Virus record (IMG/VR): IMGVR_UViG_3300009432_000043
Location: 1 to 22,095 of that record
Origin: a virus
Strand: one strand, 5' to 3'
DNA: 22,095 nucleotides
Part shown: piece by piece, positions 14,466 through 19,025 of the stretch
How the letters are laid out: each line of letters starts with the position of its first letter
How positions within the stretch are numbered: the first letter of the stretch is position 1
Program-made: the position numbers and the translations under genes
The notes under the pieces: model-generated
The model's database searches: none
Told to the model about the DNA's origin: nothing
The model's input: only the letters and a program-made list of their open reading frames with translations

Positions 14466-14846
14466 TTACCAATCATCGCCGACAGTTATCGTTTCTACAT
14501 TGGATGTCTTTTGTTTTTGCGCTTGACGTATTTGGACTTTAAGTAATTCAAGTTCCAATTGAGTCTTTTCTAACTTTATACGCTCTCTTGATAGCGCAAT
14601 GTCATACAGTCTTTTACAATTTAATTTAGATTGTTTCTTTTTTCCTAGCTGATAAGTGTACCTTGCTTCAAAGCTTCCTGTTTGAGTTTGTGAATCAAAG
14701 TTAGTTCCAAAGGAAACCTTTTGACCTGTGTCTTCACTTGAATTGCAACTCGTACCGTCCGAAGTTCTGACGCTGTAGTTATCAGCGAAGCCTGTGGAGG
14801 ATAAGCCGAGAGCAAACACGACTAATAATACTTGCTTTTTCATCAT
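14466..14846 (-). CDS. Exported coiled-coil protein, 126 aa
   Basis: Signal peptide MMKKQVLLVVFALGLSSTGF with likely cleavage after GFADN or GFA. The mature part has a polar region with two cysteines near the N-terminus (SDGTSCNSSED) and one at LNCKRLYD, then a long charged helix (about residues 85-115) consistent with a coiled coil, ending VETITVGDDW. The start at 14846 follows GAGGTTGGAAAAA; a longer in-frame start at 14879 would bury the signal peptide and is rejected. It overlaps the end of the chaperone-like gene by 65 nt. No family recognised. As the third gene after a pilin-like and a chaperone-like gene it may form part of one surface-acting unit. Confidence 0.72.
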   Translation of the reverse strand: MMKKQVLLVVFALGLSSTGFADNYSVRTSDGTSCNSSEDTGQKVSFGTNFDSQTQTGSFEARYTYQLGKKKQSKLNCKRLYDIALSRERIKLEKTQLELELLKVQIRQAQKQKTSNVETITVGDDW

Positions 14847-15162
14847 TTTTTCCAACCTCAGTAAGTGTTGAACAGACAAGTAGCTTTCGCTTACCTTCTG
14901 CTTTAAACTTTAAGTTAATTGACCTTTTACTGTTGGGTAGAAGTTTATAAGTTACCTTATCTGACTTCCAGCCCTTAGCGGGGGTTCTATCTTTATTTAA
15001 AACCTCCACTTCATAAACAGCTGGAAAGTCATAGTGGTTTGTTAGCTCATACGATTTACTAAATATTTCTTCGTATGTCCGTTCAACCTCAAACCCCGGT
15101 TGCATAGAATGCCCTAGGGTGAGAGATGGAAACAGGATTAAAGCAGCGATTAATAAACGCAT
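14782..15162 (-). CDS. Exported protein with Ig-like/pilus-chaperone-like features, 126 aa
   Basis: Signal peptide MRLLIAALILFPSLTLG, likely cleaved before HSMQPG. The mature region alternates beta strands (KSYELTNHYDFPAVYEVEVL, KVTYKLLPNSKRSINLKFKA) in a way that recalls the N-terminal Ig-like domain of periplasmic pilus chaperones, including a proline after a short strand and a basic strand late in the domain. Full chaperones have two domains and about 220 aa; this is only one, so the assignment is weak. The start at 15162 is chosen since it forms a TAATG overlap with the upstream pilin-like gene. The last 21 residues, ending ISRVCSRLILHRLR, overlap the next gene's signal sequence and may be an extension caused by loss of an earlier stop. 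Confidence 0.6.
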   Translation of the reverse strand: MRLLIAALILFPSLTLGHSMQPGFEVERTYEEIFSKSYELTNHYDFPAVYEVEVLNKDRTPAKGWKSDKVTYKLLPNSKRSINLKFKAEGKRKLLVCSTLTEVGKNDEKASIISRVCSRLILHRLR

Positions 15163-15734
15163 TATTGTACGCATTCTACTGTGTGGTTAATTGTGTAAGC
15201 AGTCTCGTTTGCTAGTTTTTCTGTTGCTGCAATTTGAGAGTCATCTACACTTGTACCTGTAGGCACAACAGTAAGACCCATTGTTACAGTGCCACGTGGG
15301 TGAATATTTGTCAAACCACCGTTTCCAGTAGGTATTGCATTTACACCGAGACTAGTTGCAGTTCGTACCAAAGTACCACCAGTAGTAGTCGCGAGGATAG
15401 CTGTACCGTTACCAGTGTAATCAACAGTTGCAGTAATATCAGGAACGGCATCACCATCCGAATCACGAAGGATGTTGTCGCTTGTCATTATAATACTAGT
15501 GATGTTGCGTGATCGAACTTGGATAGTACCAGCTTGACCGTCACCTACAGACCAAACAGCTCCACTACGAGTCATTGTACCATTAGCTTGAGCGCGGAAT
15601 TGACAACCGTCGTCACTTATAGTTTGTGAGTTACCAGAAAAGGAAATGTCTGCATCGGCGCTGAAATCAGCAGTAGCGTTAACAGAAACGAAAGACAGAG
15701 CAGCGATAGCAGTAGCGATTTTTAAAGTTTTCAT
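15162..15734 (-). CDS. Exported pilin/coat-like beta protein, 190 aa
   Basis: Signal peptide MKTLKIATAIAALSFVSVNA with AxA cleavage site, then a mature protein rich in threonine, serine, glycine and beta-strand patterns. It has two cysteines (DDGCQFRA near the start and VECVQ at the end) and a C-terminal alternating strand (TAYTINHTVECVQ) like that of chaperone-usher pilin or spore-coat-U type subunits. The start at 15734 is supported by CTAAAGGAAAATAATATG; the longer reading to 15812 would translate the repeated leader element and is rejected. It is the first gene of a three-gene block behind that leader. A structural pilin role is inference; decoy or receptor-masking roles are equally possible. 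Confidence 0.62.
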   Translation of the reverse strand: MKTLKIATAIAALSFVSVNATADFSADADISFSGNSQTISDDGCQFRAQANGTMTRSGAVWSVGDGQAGTIQVRSRNITSIIMTSDNILRDSDGDAVPDITATVDYTGNGTAILATTTGGTLVRTATSLGVNAIPTGNGGLTNIHPRGTVTMGLTVVPTGTSVDDSQIAATEKLANETAYTINHTVECVQ

Positions 15735-15783
15735 ATTATTTTCCTTTAGGATTTTAGTTTGGTTTTTCATAAGGTTTAAGATA

Positions 15784-15852
15784 TTGATTAGTATGACTTT
15801 TAATTCTTCCATATTAGATACGTACTTTTTCTCACTTTTTTGGTCTATTTTT
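15784..15852 (-). promoter_or_regulatory. Repeated leader/promoter element, copy 1
   Basis: Shares 38 identical nt (15784-15821) with 17964-18001, and further downstream an identical 18-nt block (15826-15843 against 18006-18023), followed by a matching CTATTTTT. Each copy precedes the first gene of a block. On the minus strand it contains TATCTAATATGG and AATTAAAAGTCATACTAATC. TCTAAT could serve as a -10 box but I see no -35. Likely a promoter or mRNA leader; it is not the T7-like 25-mer. Confidence 0.6.
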
Positions 15853-15969
15853 AACTATTTTTCGAGCATTAAAAATAAGCGATTTCTGCTCTCTTGTCAA
15901 AGAAGCCCATTGGTCTGGGGTGAATGTTAGATTAGCTTTCTGTCTTAAAGACAAAGATTTAATATCCAT
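15832..15969 (-). CDS. Hypothetical basic protein, 45 aa
   Basis: A 45-codon frame starting at 15969 with a TAATG overlap to the DUF1289 gene, reading MDIKSLSLRQKANLTFTPDQ then WASLTREQKSLIF and ending in a basic tail NRPKK. Helical; the WxxLTREQ pattern is typical of helix-turn-helix or ribosome-associated small proteins but gives no family. RGGAAAG-type ribosome-binding sequence (GAGGAAAGAAATAATG) precedes the start. Its stop lies inside the repeated leader element. Confidence 0.62.
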   Translation of the reverse strand: MDIKSLSLRQKANLTFTPDQWASLTREQKSLIFNARKIVKNRPKK

Positions 15970-16130
15970 TATTTCTTTCCTCTTATCTCAAGCATAATAG
16001 TTTTACGCTTTTCTTCACTGTATCTAGACCATAAGCTTATGTCTTTTAAACTCCTTCCACACCCTGTACAAGCTTGATCCTCAATATTACACAAGAGAAC
16101 ACAAGGAGAACTTATAGTAGGCAAGCTCAT
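15969..16130 (-). CDS. DUF1289 family protein, 53 aa
   Basis: Translation from 16130 gives MSLPTISSPCVLLCNIEDQA, then CTGCGRSLKDISLWSRYSEE and KRKTIMLEIR. This matches the DUF1289 pattern: SPCxxxC, CxGCGRxxxEIxxW, then a charged SxEERxxI helix. The four cysteines (10, 14, 21, 24) would bind zinc or an iron-sulfur centre. The family is common as small proteobacterial proteins of unknown function. The start overlaps the upstream stop as ATGA. It is too short for many ORF callers. A phage copy may mimic or recruit a host partner, but that is speculation. Confidence 0.85.
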   Translation of the reverse strand: MSLPTISSPCVLLCNIEDQACTGCGRSLKDISLWSRYSEEKRKTIMLEIRGKK

Positions 16131-16357
16131 ACCTCATACTCTTTTATCAGGTCTGCTTTGAACCACTTTTGACAAGCTTTAACTTGACAAGCCACTCGTG
16201 TTTCTCCGTGATTACCTGCGTGTAAGTGTACTCTCTCTTTTATTTTGCTATTAAAGAGCTTTAGTGTTTTAGATAAACCTTCTGTAGCAATCATTTTGTG
16301 TGCCAAGCTAAAGTTAATGTTACGGTAAGTCCATTCTGCAAAGTGATAAGTTTTCAT
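16127..16357 (-). CDS. Hypothetical protein, 76 aa
   Basis: Basic, soluble protein (MKTYHFAEWTYRNINFSLAH ... RVACQVKACQKWFKADLIK). Several histidines and two cysteines (CQVKAC) could bind a metal, but no family is recognised. AAAGGCGTATTAATATG supplies the start. It is the first gene downstream of hammerhead ribozyme 1 and is coupled to the DUF1289 gene by an ATGA overlap. Confidence 0.7.
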   Translation of the reverse strand: MKTYHFAEWTYRNINFSLAHKMIATEGLSKTLKLFNSKIKERVHLHAGNHGETRVACQVKACQKWFKADLIKEYEV

Positions 16358-16388
16358 ATTAATACGCCTTTATTTAAAGTAAGAATCT

Positions 16389-16441
16389 GTCTCATCAGTA
16401 TAGGTAGATTAATTCCTATAGACGCCCGAAAGCGTTTCGAC
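16389..16441 (-). ncRNA. Hammerhead ribozyme 1 (type II, stem II open)
   Basis: In minus-strand RNA the order is GUC-GAAA, stem III ACGCU(UUCG)GGCGU, the cleavage C, stem I UAUAGG / CCUAUA, then CUGAUGA-GAC. All core residues of the hammerhead (CUGAUGA, GAAA, cleavage triplet GUC) are present, and GUC/GAC closes a 3-bp stem II. Predicted cleavage falls between 16421 and 16420. The 5' side directly abuts the stop codon of the gene at 16443-16757. Loop I carries UAAUCUA, conserved in all three copies. Confidence 0.93.
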
Positions 16442-16442
16442 T

Positions 16443-16757
16443 TTATCTTTCTGTCCACGAAGTAAGCTTTCCATTTACAAACGTATAAGTAGAGTAATTT
16501 CTGTGGTTGACCCATATTGAAATTTTACCAACAGAAGTGTTAGTTGTTGATTCAAGAGCTACTAATTTCCAATTAACATAACATCGGATAAAATCTTCAT
16601 CTAATCCTAATTTTAATTCTTTAGTACCTGCAATTTCCCACAGTTGTTCACATATCTTATTTACGCTTAGATCTGAGTCATTATAGGTATTAAGGCTATT
16701 AGCAAAAGCAGAAATGGACATAAGTGAAGCGAGTACTATAATCATTAAGTTTTTCAT
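16443..16757 (-). CDS. Exported hypothetical protein, 104 aa
   Basis: Signal peptide MKNLMIIVLASLMSISAFA with cleavage before NSLN. The mature part is about 85 aa with two cysteines (NKICEQLW and IRCYVNW) likely to pair in the periplasm, and a beta-rich end (STYTFVNGKLTSWTER). No family recognised; the pattern resembles the exported proteins encoded at 6464-6817 in size and layout. The ribosome-binding sequence is AGAGAGAGAATATG. Its stop codon sits directly against hammerhead ribozyme 1. Confidence 0.72.
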   Translation of the reverse strand: MKNLMIIVLASLMSISAFANSLNTYNDSDLSVNKICEQLWEIAGTKELKLGLDEDFIRCYVNWKLVALESTTNTSVGKISIWVNHRNYSTYTFVNGKLTSWTER

Positions 16758-16766
16758 ATTCTCTCT

Positions 16767-16955
16767 CTATTTATTAAACAAGTCTAACTGATTGCCATCA
16801 ACAAGGAACATACTTGCTTTTAAACACTCAATCATTCGTTGGCTGTCTTTAATGTCTCCTTCAAGAAACTCAATCTGTCTTGCTATTCCACGGATTTGAG
16901 CTGTTCTTGAATTCATTATACTTTTAATTTTAAAGTCTTTCCACCAGTTTATCAT
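16767..16955 (-). CDS. Hypothetical helical protein, 62 aa
   Basis: Starts MINWWKDFKIKSIMNSRTAQ and continues with an arginine/glutamate-rich helix of coiled-coil character (IRGIARQIEFLEGDIKDS) before a short tail LDLFNK. No membrane segment, no family recognised. The ATG at 16955 overlaps the stop of the 44-aa membrane protein as ATGA, and AAGGACTATCATTATG gives a usable ribosome-binding site. Confidence 0.68.
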   Translation of the reverse strand: MINWWKDFKIKSIMNSRTAQIRGIARQIEFLEGDIKDSQRMIECLKASMFLVDGNQLDLFNK

Positions 16956-17086
16956 AATGATAGTCCTTGAGCGTGATGTTGGCTTATTAGATCAACAAAA
17001 TATAATGCAGTTAAAACACCTGAAAGAGCGCCTACACCAATTATAGACATTCCGATTACTTCAATAACTTTGTCACTTATATTCAT
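16952..17086 (-). CDS. Tiny membrane protein, 44 aa
   Basis: A frame from 17086 reads MNISDKVIEVIGMSIIGVGA then LSGVLTALYFVDLIS and ends QHHAQGLSL. One hydrophobic helix with glycine-rich core, no signal cleavage site. The stop overlaps the next start as ATGA. The ribosome-binding site is weak (TATGGTATATTAAAATG), which lowers confidence, but the frame fills an otherwise empty gap. First gene after hammerhead ribozyme 2. Confidence 0.55.
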   Translation of the reverse strand: MNISDKVIEVIGMSIIGVGALSGVLTALYFVDLISQHHAQGLSL

Positions 17087-17116
17087 TTTAATATACCATA
17101 TTTAATTTAAGAATCT

Positions 17117-17169
17117 GTCTCATCAGCACATGTAGATTAGTTCATGTGGACGCCCGAAGGCGTTTCGAC
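17117..17169 (-). ncRNA. Hammerhead ribozyme 2 (type II, stem II open)
   Basis: Same architecture as the other copies but with compensating changes: stem I is CACAUG / CAUGUG instead of UAUAGG / CCUAUA, and stem III is ACGCC-UUCG-GGCGU. Core GUC-GAAA, CUGAUGA and cleavage GUC are intact. Predicted cleavage is between 17149 and 17148. It begins at the base after the stop codon of the metallopeptidase-like gene. Confidence 0.95.
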
Positions 17170-17556
17170 TTATTTAGCTTTACAAGCAAATGTAACATTA
17201 GCATTAGCAGCTTCAGCAATCATCTTACAAGCTTTTTTGAATGCTGTACCGTGACGGTGTGAAGCCTTACCTGTTTCATTTTTAACGTGAATGTGAGCAA
17301 GTTCGTGAACAAGGATGTCTGCTCTTTTGTGAGGACGAACTTCTTTGAATTCAGGCTTGTTAATGAAGATGTAGCTTTTACCAGAAGTCTTACCGAAAGC
17401 AGCGTAAGCAATAGTGTCTATGCCGTGAGTTTTAACAATAACAGTAGCAGACTTAATACCAGCTTTCTCAGCAATAGCGTCAACAGTAGCTTGGTGATCG
17501 TCAGCAGTAGCAGAGTTAGCGAATAATACAACAGCGATAGCGATAATAAATTTCAT
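17170..17556 (-). CDS. Exported SprT-like zinc metallopeptidase, 128 aa
   Basis: Signal peptide MKFIIAIAVVLFANSATA, cleaved before DDHQ. The mature protein contains a zincin motif VHELAHIH (HExxH) followed after about 13 residues by SHRHGTAFKKAC, in which a histidine-glycine pair can supply the third ligand, as in SprT-type and related small zincins. Two late cysteines (KKAC, FACKAK) may pair. The start at 17556 is preferred because CTAAAGGAAACTATTATG is a proper ribosome-binding site; the upstream in-frame ATG at 17589 lies inside the CUGAUGA core of ribozyme 3. A periplasmic protease, for example for envelope modification or exclusion, is inferred. Confidence 0.78.
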   Translation of the reverse strand: MKFIIAIAVVLFANSATADDHQATVDAIAEKAGIKSATVIVKTHGIDTIAYAAFGKTSGKSYIFINKPEFKEVRPHKRADILVHELAHIHVKNETGKASHRHGTAFKKACKMIAEAANANVTFACKAK

Positions 17557-17582
17557 AATAGTTTCCTTTAGTTTAAGAATCT

Positions 17583-17637
17583 GTCTCATCAGTATAGGTA
17601 GATTAGTGCCTATAGACGCCCAGGGGAGCGTTTCGAC
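17583..17637 (-). ncRNA. Hammerhead ribozyme 3 (type II, stem II open)
   Basis: Core identical to the other copies. Stem I is UAUAGG / CCUAUA with loop CACUAAUCUA; stem III is extended to ACGCUC-CCCU-GGGCGU, so its tip differs while its base pairs are kept. Predicted cleavage is between 17615 and 17614. It starts directly after the stop codon of the gene at 17638-17940 and ends 27 nt before the metallopeptidase-like start. Confidence 0.93.
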
Positions 17638-17940
17638 TTATGCTACGATTGTAGCTTCTTCAATCATATTGCCTAACTCAAGGTTCATTTGAGCCATAGG
17701 GACAACATATTCAATGTGGTTAAGTTCAGTAGTCTCACCGAAAGCAACACCACGGTAAGCATTAAGGTCACGATCTAAAACAAGTTTAACAACAACACGA
17801 CCGTCTAACTGGTAACCCTTTGCAACTTCCAAGCTGTCTGCCCAGTAAGAAACACGAGTGCCATTAGAGATTGTATCAGTAGCAATTAGTTTGTCAGCTT
17901 CTAACTTGCTCATAGCGCGATAGTAAGTATAAGTGTTCAT
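17638..17940 (-). CDS. Hypothetical protein, 100 aa (possible ADP-ribosyltransferase-like fold)
   Basis: Opens MNTYTYYRAMSKLEADKLIA, then shows VSYWADSLEVAKGYQLDGRV followed by VVKLVLDR. The pattern YRAMS-E-L ... W-S-E-A-Y ... V-K-V-L is the sort seen in small ADP-ribosyltransferase-like or phosphotransferase-like folds, where the first arginine and later tyrosine/serine matter. I cannot confirm a catalytic glutamate: the late segment GNMIEEATIVA contains a glutamate pair that might serve. First gene of the block that follows the leader repeat, with CTAAAGGAAGTCTTTATG as ribosome-binding site. If enzymatic it could modify host proteins early, as phage ADP-ribosyltransferases do; this remains a weak guess. 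Confidence 0.7.
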   Translation of the reverse strand: MNTYTYYRAMSKLEADKLIATDTISNGTRVSYWADSLEVAKGYQLDGRVVVKLVLDRDLNAYRGVAFGETTELNHIEYVVPMAQMNLELGNMIEEATIVA

Positions 17941-17963
17941 AAAGACTTCCTTTAGGTAAGTAT

Positions 17964-18032
17964 TTGATTAGTATGACTTTTAATTCTTCCATATTAGATA
18001 CATCATTTTTCTCACTTTTTTGGGCTATTTTT
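17964..18032 (-). promoter_or_regulatory. Repeated leader/promoter element, copy 2
   Basis: Second copy of the element at 15784-15852, with 38 identical nt at 17964-18001 and an identical 18-nt block at 18006-18023. It begins a few bases after the terminator that closes the lysis operon and leads into the ribozyme-containing block, which is where a new promoter is needed. Type of polymerase is unresolved. Confidence 0.6.
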
Positions 18033-18036
18033 TGAT

Positions 18037-18070
18037 AAAAAATCCCCCTCCAGATTTCTCTGAAAGGGGA
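18037..18070 (-). terminator. Intrinsic terminator after the holin gene
   Basis: Minus-strand RNA pairs UCCCCUUUCAGA with UCUGGAGGGGGA (12 base pairs, two of them U-G) around a GAAA loop, followed by UUUUUU. The wobble pairs exist only in minus-strand RNA. It lies 7 nt past the holin stop and closes the lysis/structural transcript. Confidence 0.88.
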
Positions 18071-18076
18071 ATAAAT

Positions 18077-18454
18077 TTATTTCTTCATGCCCATCAATTT
18101 ACTAGCTCCTCGAACACCGAAGCTGGAAGATATGGCAATGAATAAAAGATACTGATACCACTCGGGTAGGTTCTCTAGGGCGGCAAAGCCAGTAGCTACG
18201 CGGTCAATGATTGTGACATCGTTAGCCGCTATAGCATAGCCTACCATAAACAAAGGTATAGATAAAATGATAGTCCAAAATTCATCCTTCCAAGAATCCT
18301 TCGAGGCATCAGCCATTTGAGATTCCCAGTTAGCGTCATTCTGTATAACAGACATTTTAGCGGTATGCTTTGCTTGTTTTTCTGCAGCCTTATTGCTCAT
18401 GTAGGTTTTAGCTACACCTGCAAGGGGGCCAATTAGAGCAGTGAATATACTCAT
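18077..18454 (-). CDS. Holin (3-TM, GTA-holin-like)
   Basis: A 125-aa protein with an N-terminal hydrophobic/amphipathic start (MSIFTALIGPLAGVAKTYMS), a polar charged middle (KAAEKQAKHTAKMS, SKDSWKDEFW), then two hydrophobic helices (WTIILSIPLFMVGYAIAAN and YQYLLFIAISSSFGVRGASK). This matches the 3-TM holin family seen beside lysozymes in many phages and gene transfer agents. It would permeabilise the inner membrane and release the endolysin. It directly follows the endolysin gene by 2 nt and is the last gene before a terminator, which supports a lysis role. Confidence 0.75.
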   Translation of the reverse strand: MSIFTALIGPLAGVAKTYMSNKAAEKQAKHTAKMSVIQNDANWESQMADASKDSWKDEFWTIILSIPLFMVGYAIAANDVTIIDRVATGFAALENLPEWYQYLLFIAISSSFGVRGASKLMGMKK

Positions 18455-18456
18455 AG

Positions 18457-18936
18457 TTACTCTCCATAGTAAGGTAAAAGAATACCCGTTTGAAGCATTC
18501 GTGATTGACGATCAGTACGATTAGGGGTCTGACGAGCAAGACGAGAGTCTAACATCTCTTCTCCTGCCTTCTCGAAATCTCCCGAAACACAACAGCCAAG
18601 CATGTTCTTGAACTTGCTAAGTCCAACTACACCTATCTGATAAGCCATTGAAATCAAAACAGCTTCTTGAACATCATTACATTCTTCTAGGGCATCCGTG
18701 ATAATAGGGTAGTTCTTAAAACTATGTAGCACTTCTTTTGTGTGATTTTCACACCACAACTCTGCTACATCCTTGGGCATCTTTGGAAACCCTTTGAAAT
18801 GCTCAAGAGGCTGATCTTTACTTCCTACTTTAAGACCAATGCCAACAGTAGGGTATCCTTGGGTGCAGTGATAAACATCCGCTCGGTACCCTTCTTCTAT
18901 CGCAATTATTTTAGTAACTAATTCTAATTTATTCAT
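18457..18936 (-). CDS. Endolysin, T4-lysozyme family (GH24 muramidase)
   Basis: Cleaves peptidoglycan at lysis. The 159-aa protein starts MNKLELVTKIIAIEEGYRAD and has the motif IEEGYRADVYHCTQGYPTVG, in which glutamate, cysteine and threonine take the places of T4 lysozyme E11, D20 and T26; this is the E-8aa-D/C-5aa-T pattern with the cysteine variant. The SRLARQTPNRTDRQSRML segment near the end is the family's conserved C-terminal region. The start at 18936 has AAAAGGAGAAATAATG; the in-frame ATG at 18960 lies before the ribosome-binding site and is rejected. No signal or SAR anchor is visible, so it depends on the holin encoded next. Confidence 0.92.
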   Translation of the reverse strand: MNKLELVTKIIAIEEGYRADVYHCTQGYPTVGIGLKVGSKDQPLEHFKGFPKMPKDVAELWCENHTKEVLHSFKNYPIITDALEECNDVQEAVLISMAYQIGVVGLSKFKNMLGCCVSGDFEKAGEEMLDSRLARQTPNRTDRQSRMLQTGILLPYYGE

Positions 18937-18963
18937 TATTTCTCCTTTTGTATTAATCAACTG

Positions 18964-18981
18964 CCTTGCCCGAAGGCGAGG
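18964..18981 (-). promoter_or_regulatory. Small UUCG hairpin upstream of endolysin
   Basis: Minus-strand RNA pairs CCUCGCC with GGCAAGG around UUCG with one C-A mismatch; on the plus strand the same position is a U-G pair. It lies about 28 nt before the endolysin start and has no U-tract, so it is not a terminator. It may protect or shape the lysis transcript. Confidence 0.4.
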
Positions 18982-18989
18982 TCTTACTC

Positions 18990-19017
18990 TTAGATAAGGT
19001 TTAATAGCTTAATCTAA
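18990..19017 (-). promoter_or_regulatory. Hairpin after the adhesin-like gene
   Basis: Minus-strand UUAGAU(U)AAG pairs with CUUAUCUAA, about 9 base pairs with one bulge and a 9-nt loop. Together with the UUCG hairpin it fills the gap between the adhesin-like gene and the endolysin gene. No hammerhead core and no T-run are present; function unknown. Confidence 0.4.
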
Positions 19018-19025
19018 TGTTTTCA

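Noticed and set aside
15735-15812. Longer reading of the pilin-like gene starting at 15812
   Set aside because: The extra residues are a translation of the repeated leader element, have no ribosome-binding site, and would bury the signal peptide.
16381-17640. Three spaced copies of a 60-nt repeat looking like a CRISPR-like or integration repeat
   Set aside because: Spacing is irregular, genes lie between the copies, and the internal structure and covariation fit hammerhead ribozymes.
17889-17991. Short upstream reading frame beginning in leader copy 2 (MEELKVILI also in copy 1)
   Set aside because: No ribosome-binding site; conservation of the nine codons is explained by the identity of the DNA element. 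It runs out of frame into the following gene.
18961-19025. UUCG hairpin region as a degenerate hammerhead
   Set aside because: Neither CUGAUGA nor GUC-GAAAC is present, although the hairpin resembles stem III.
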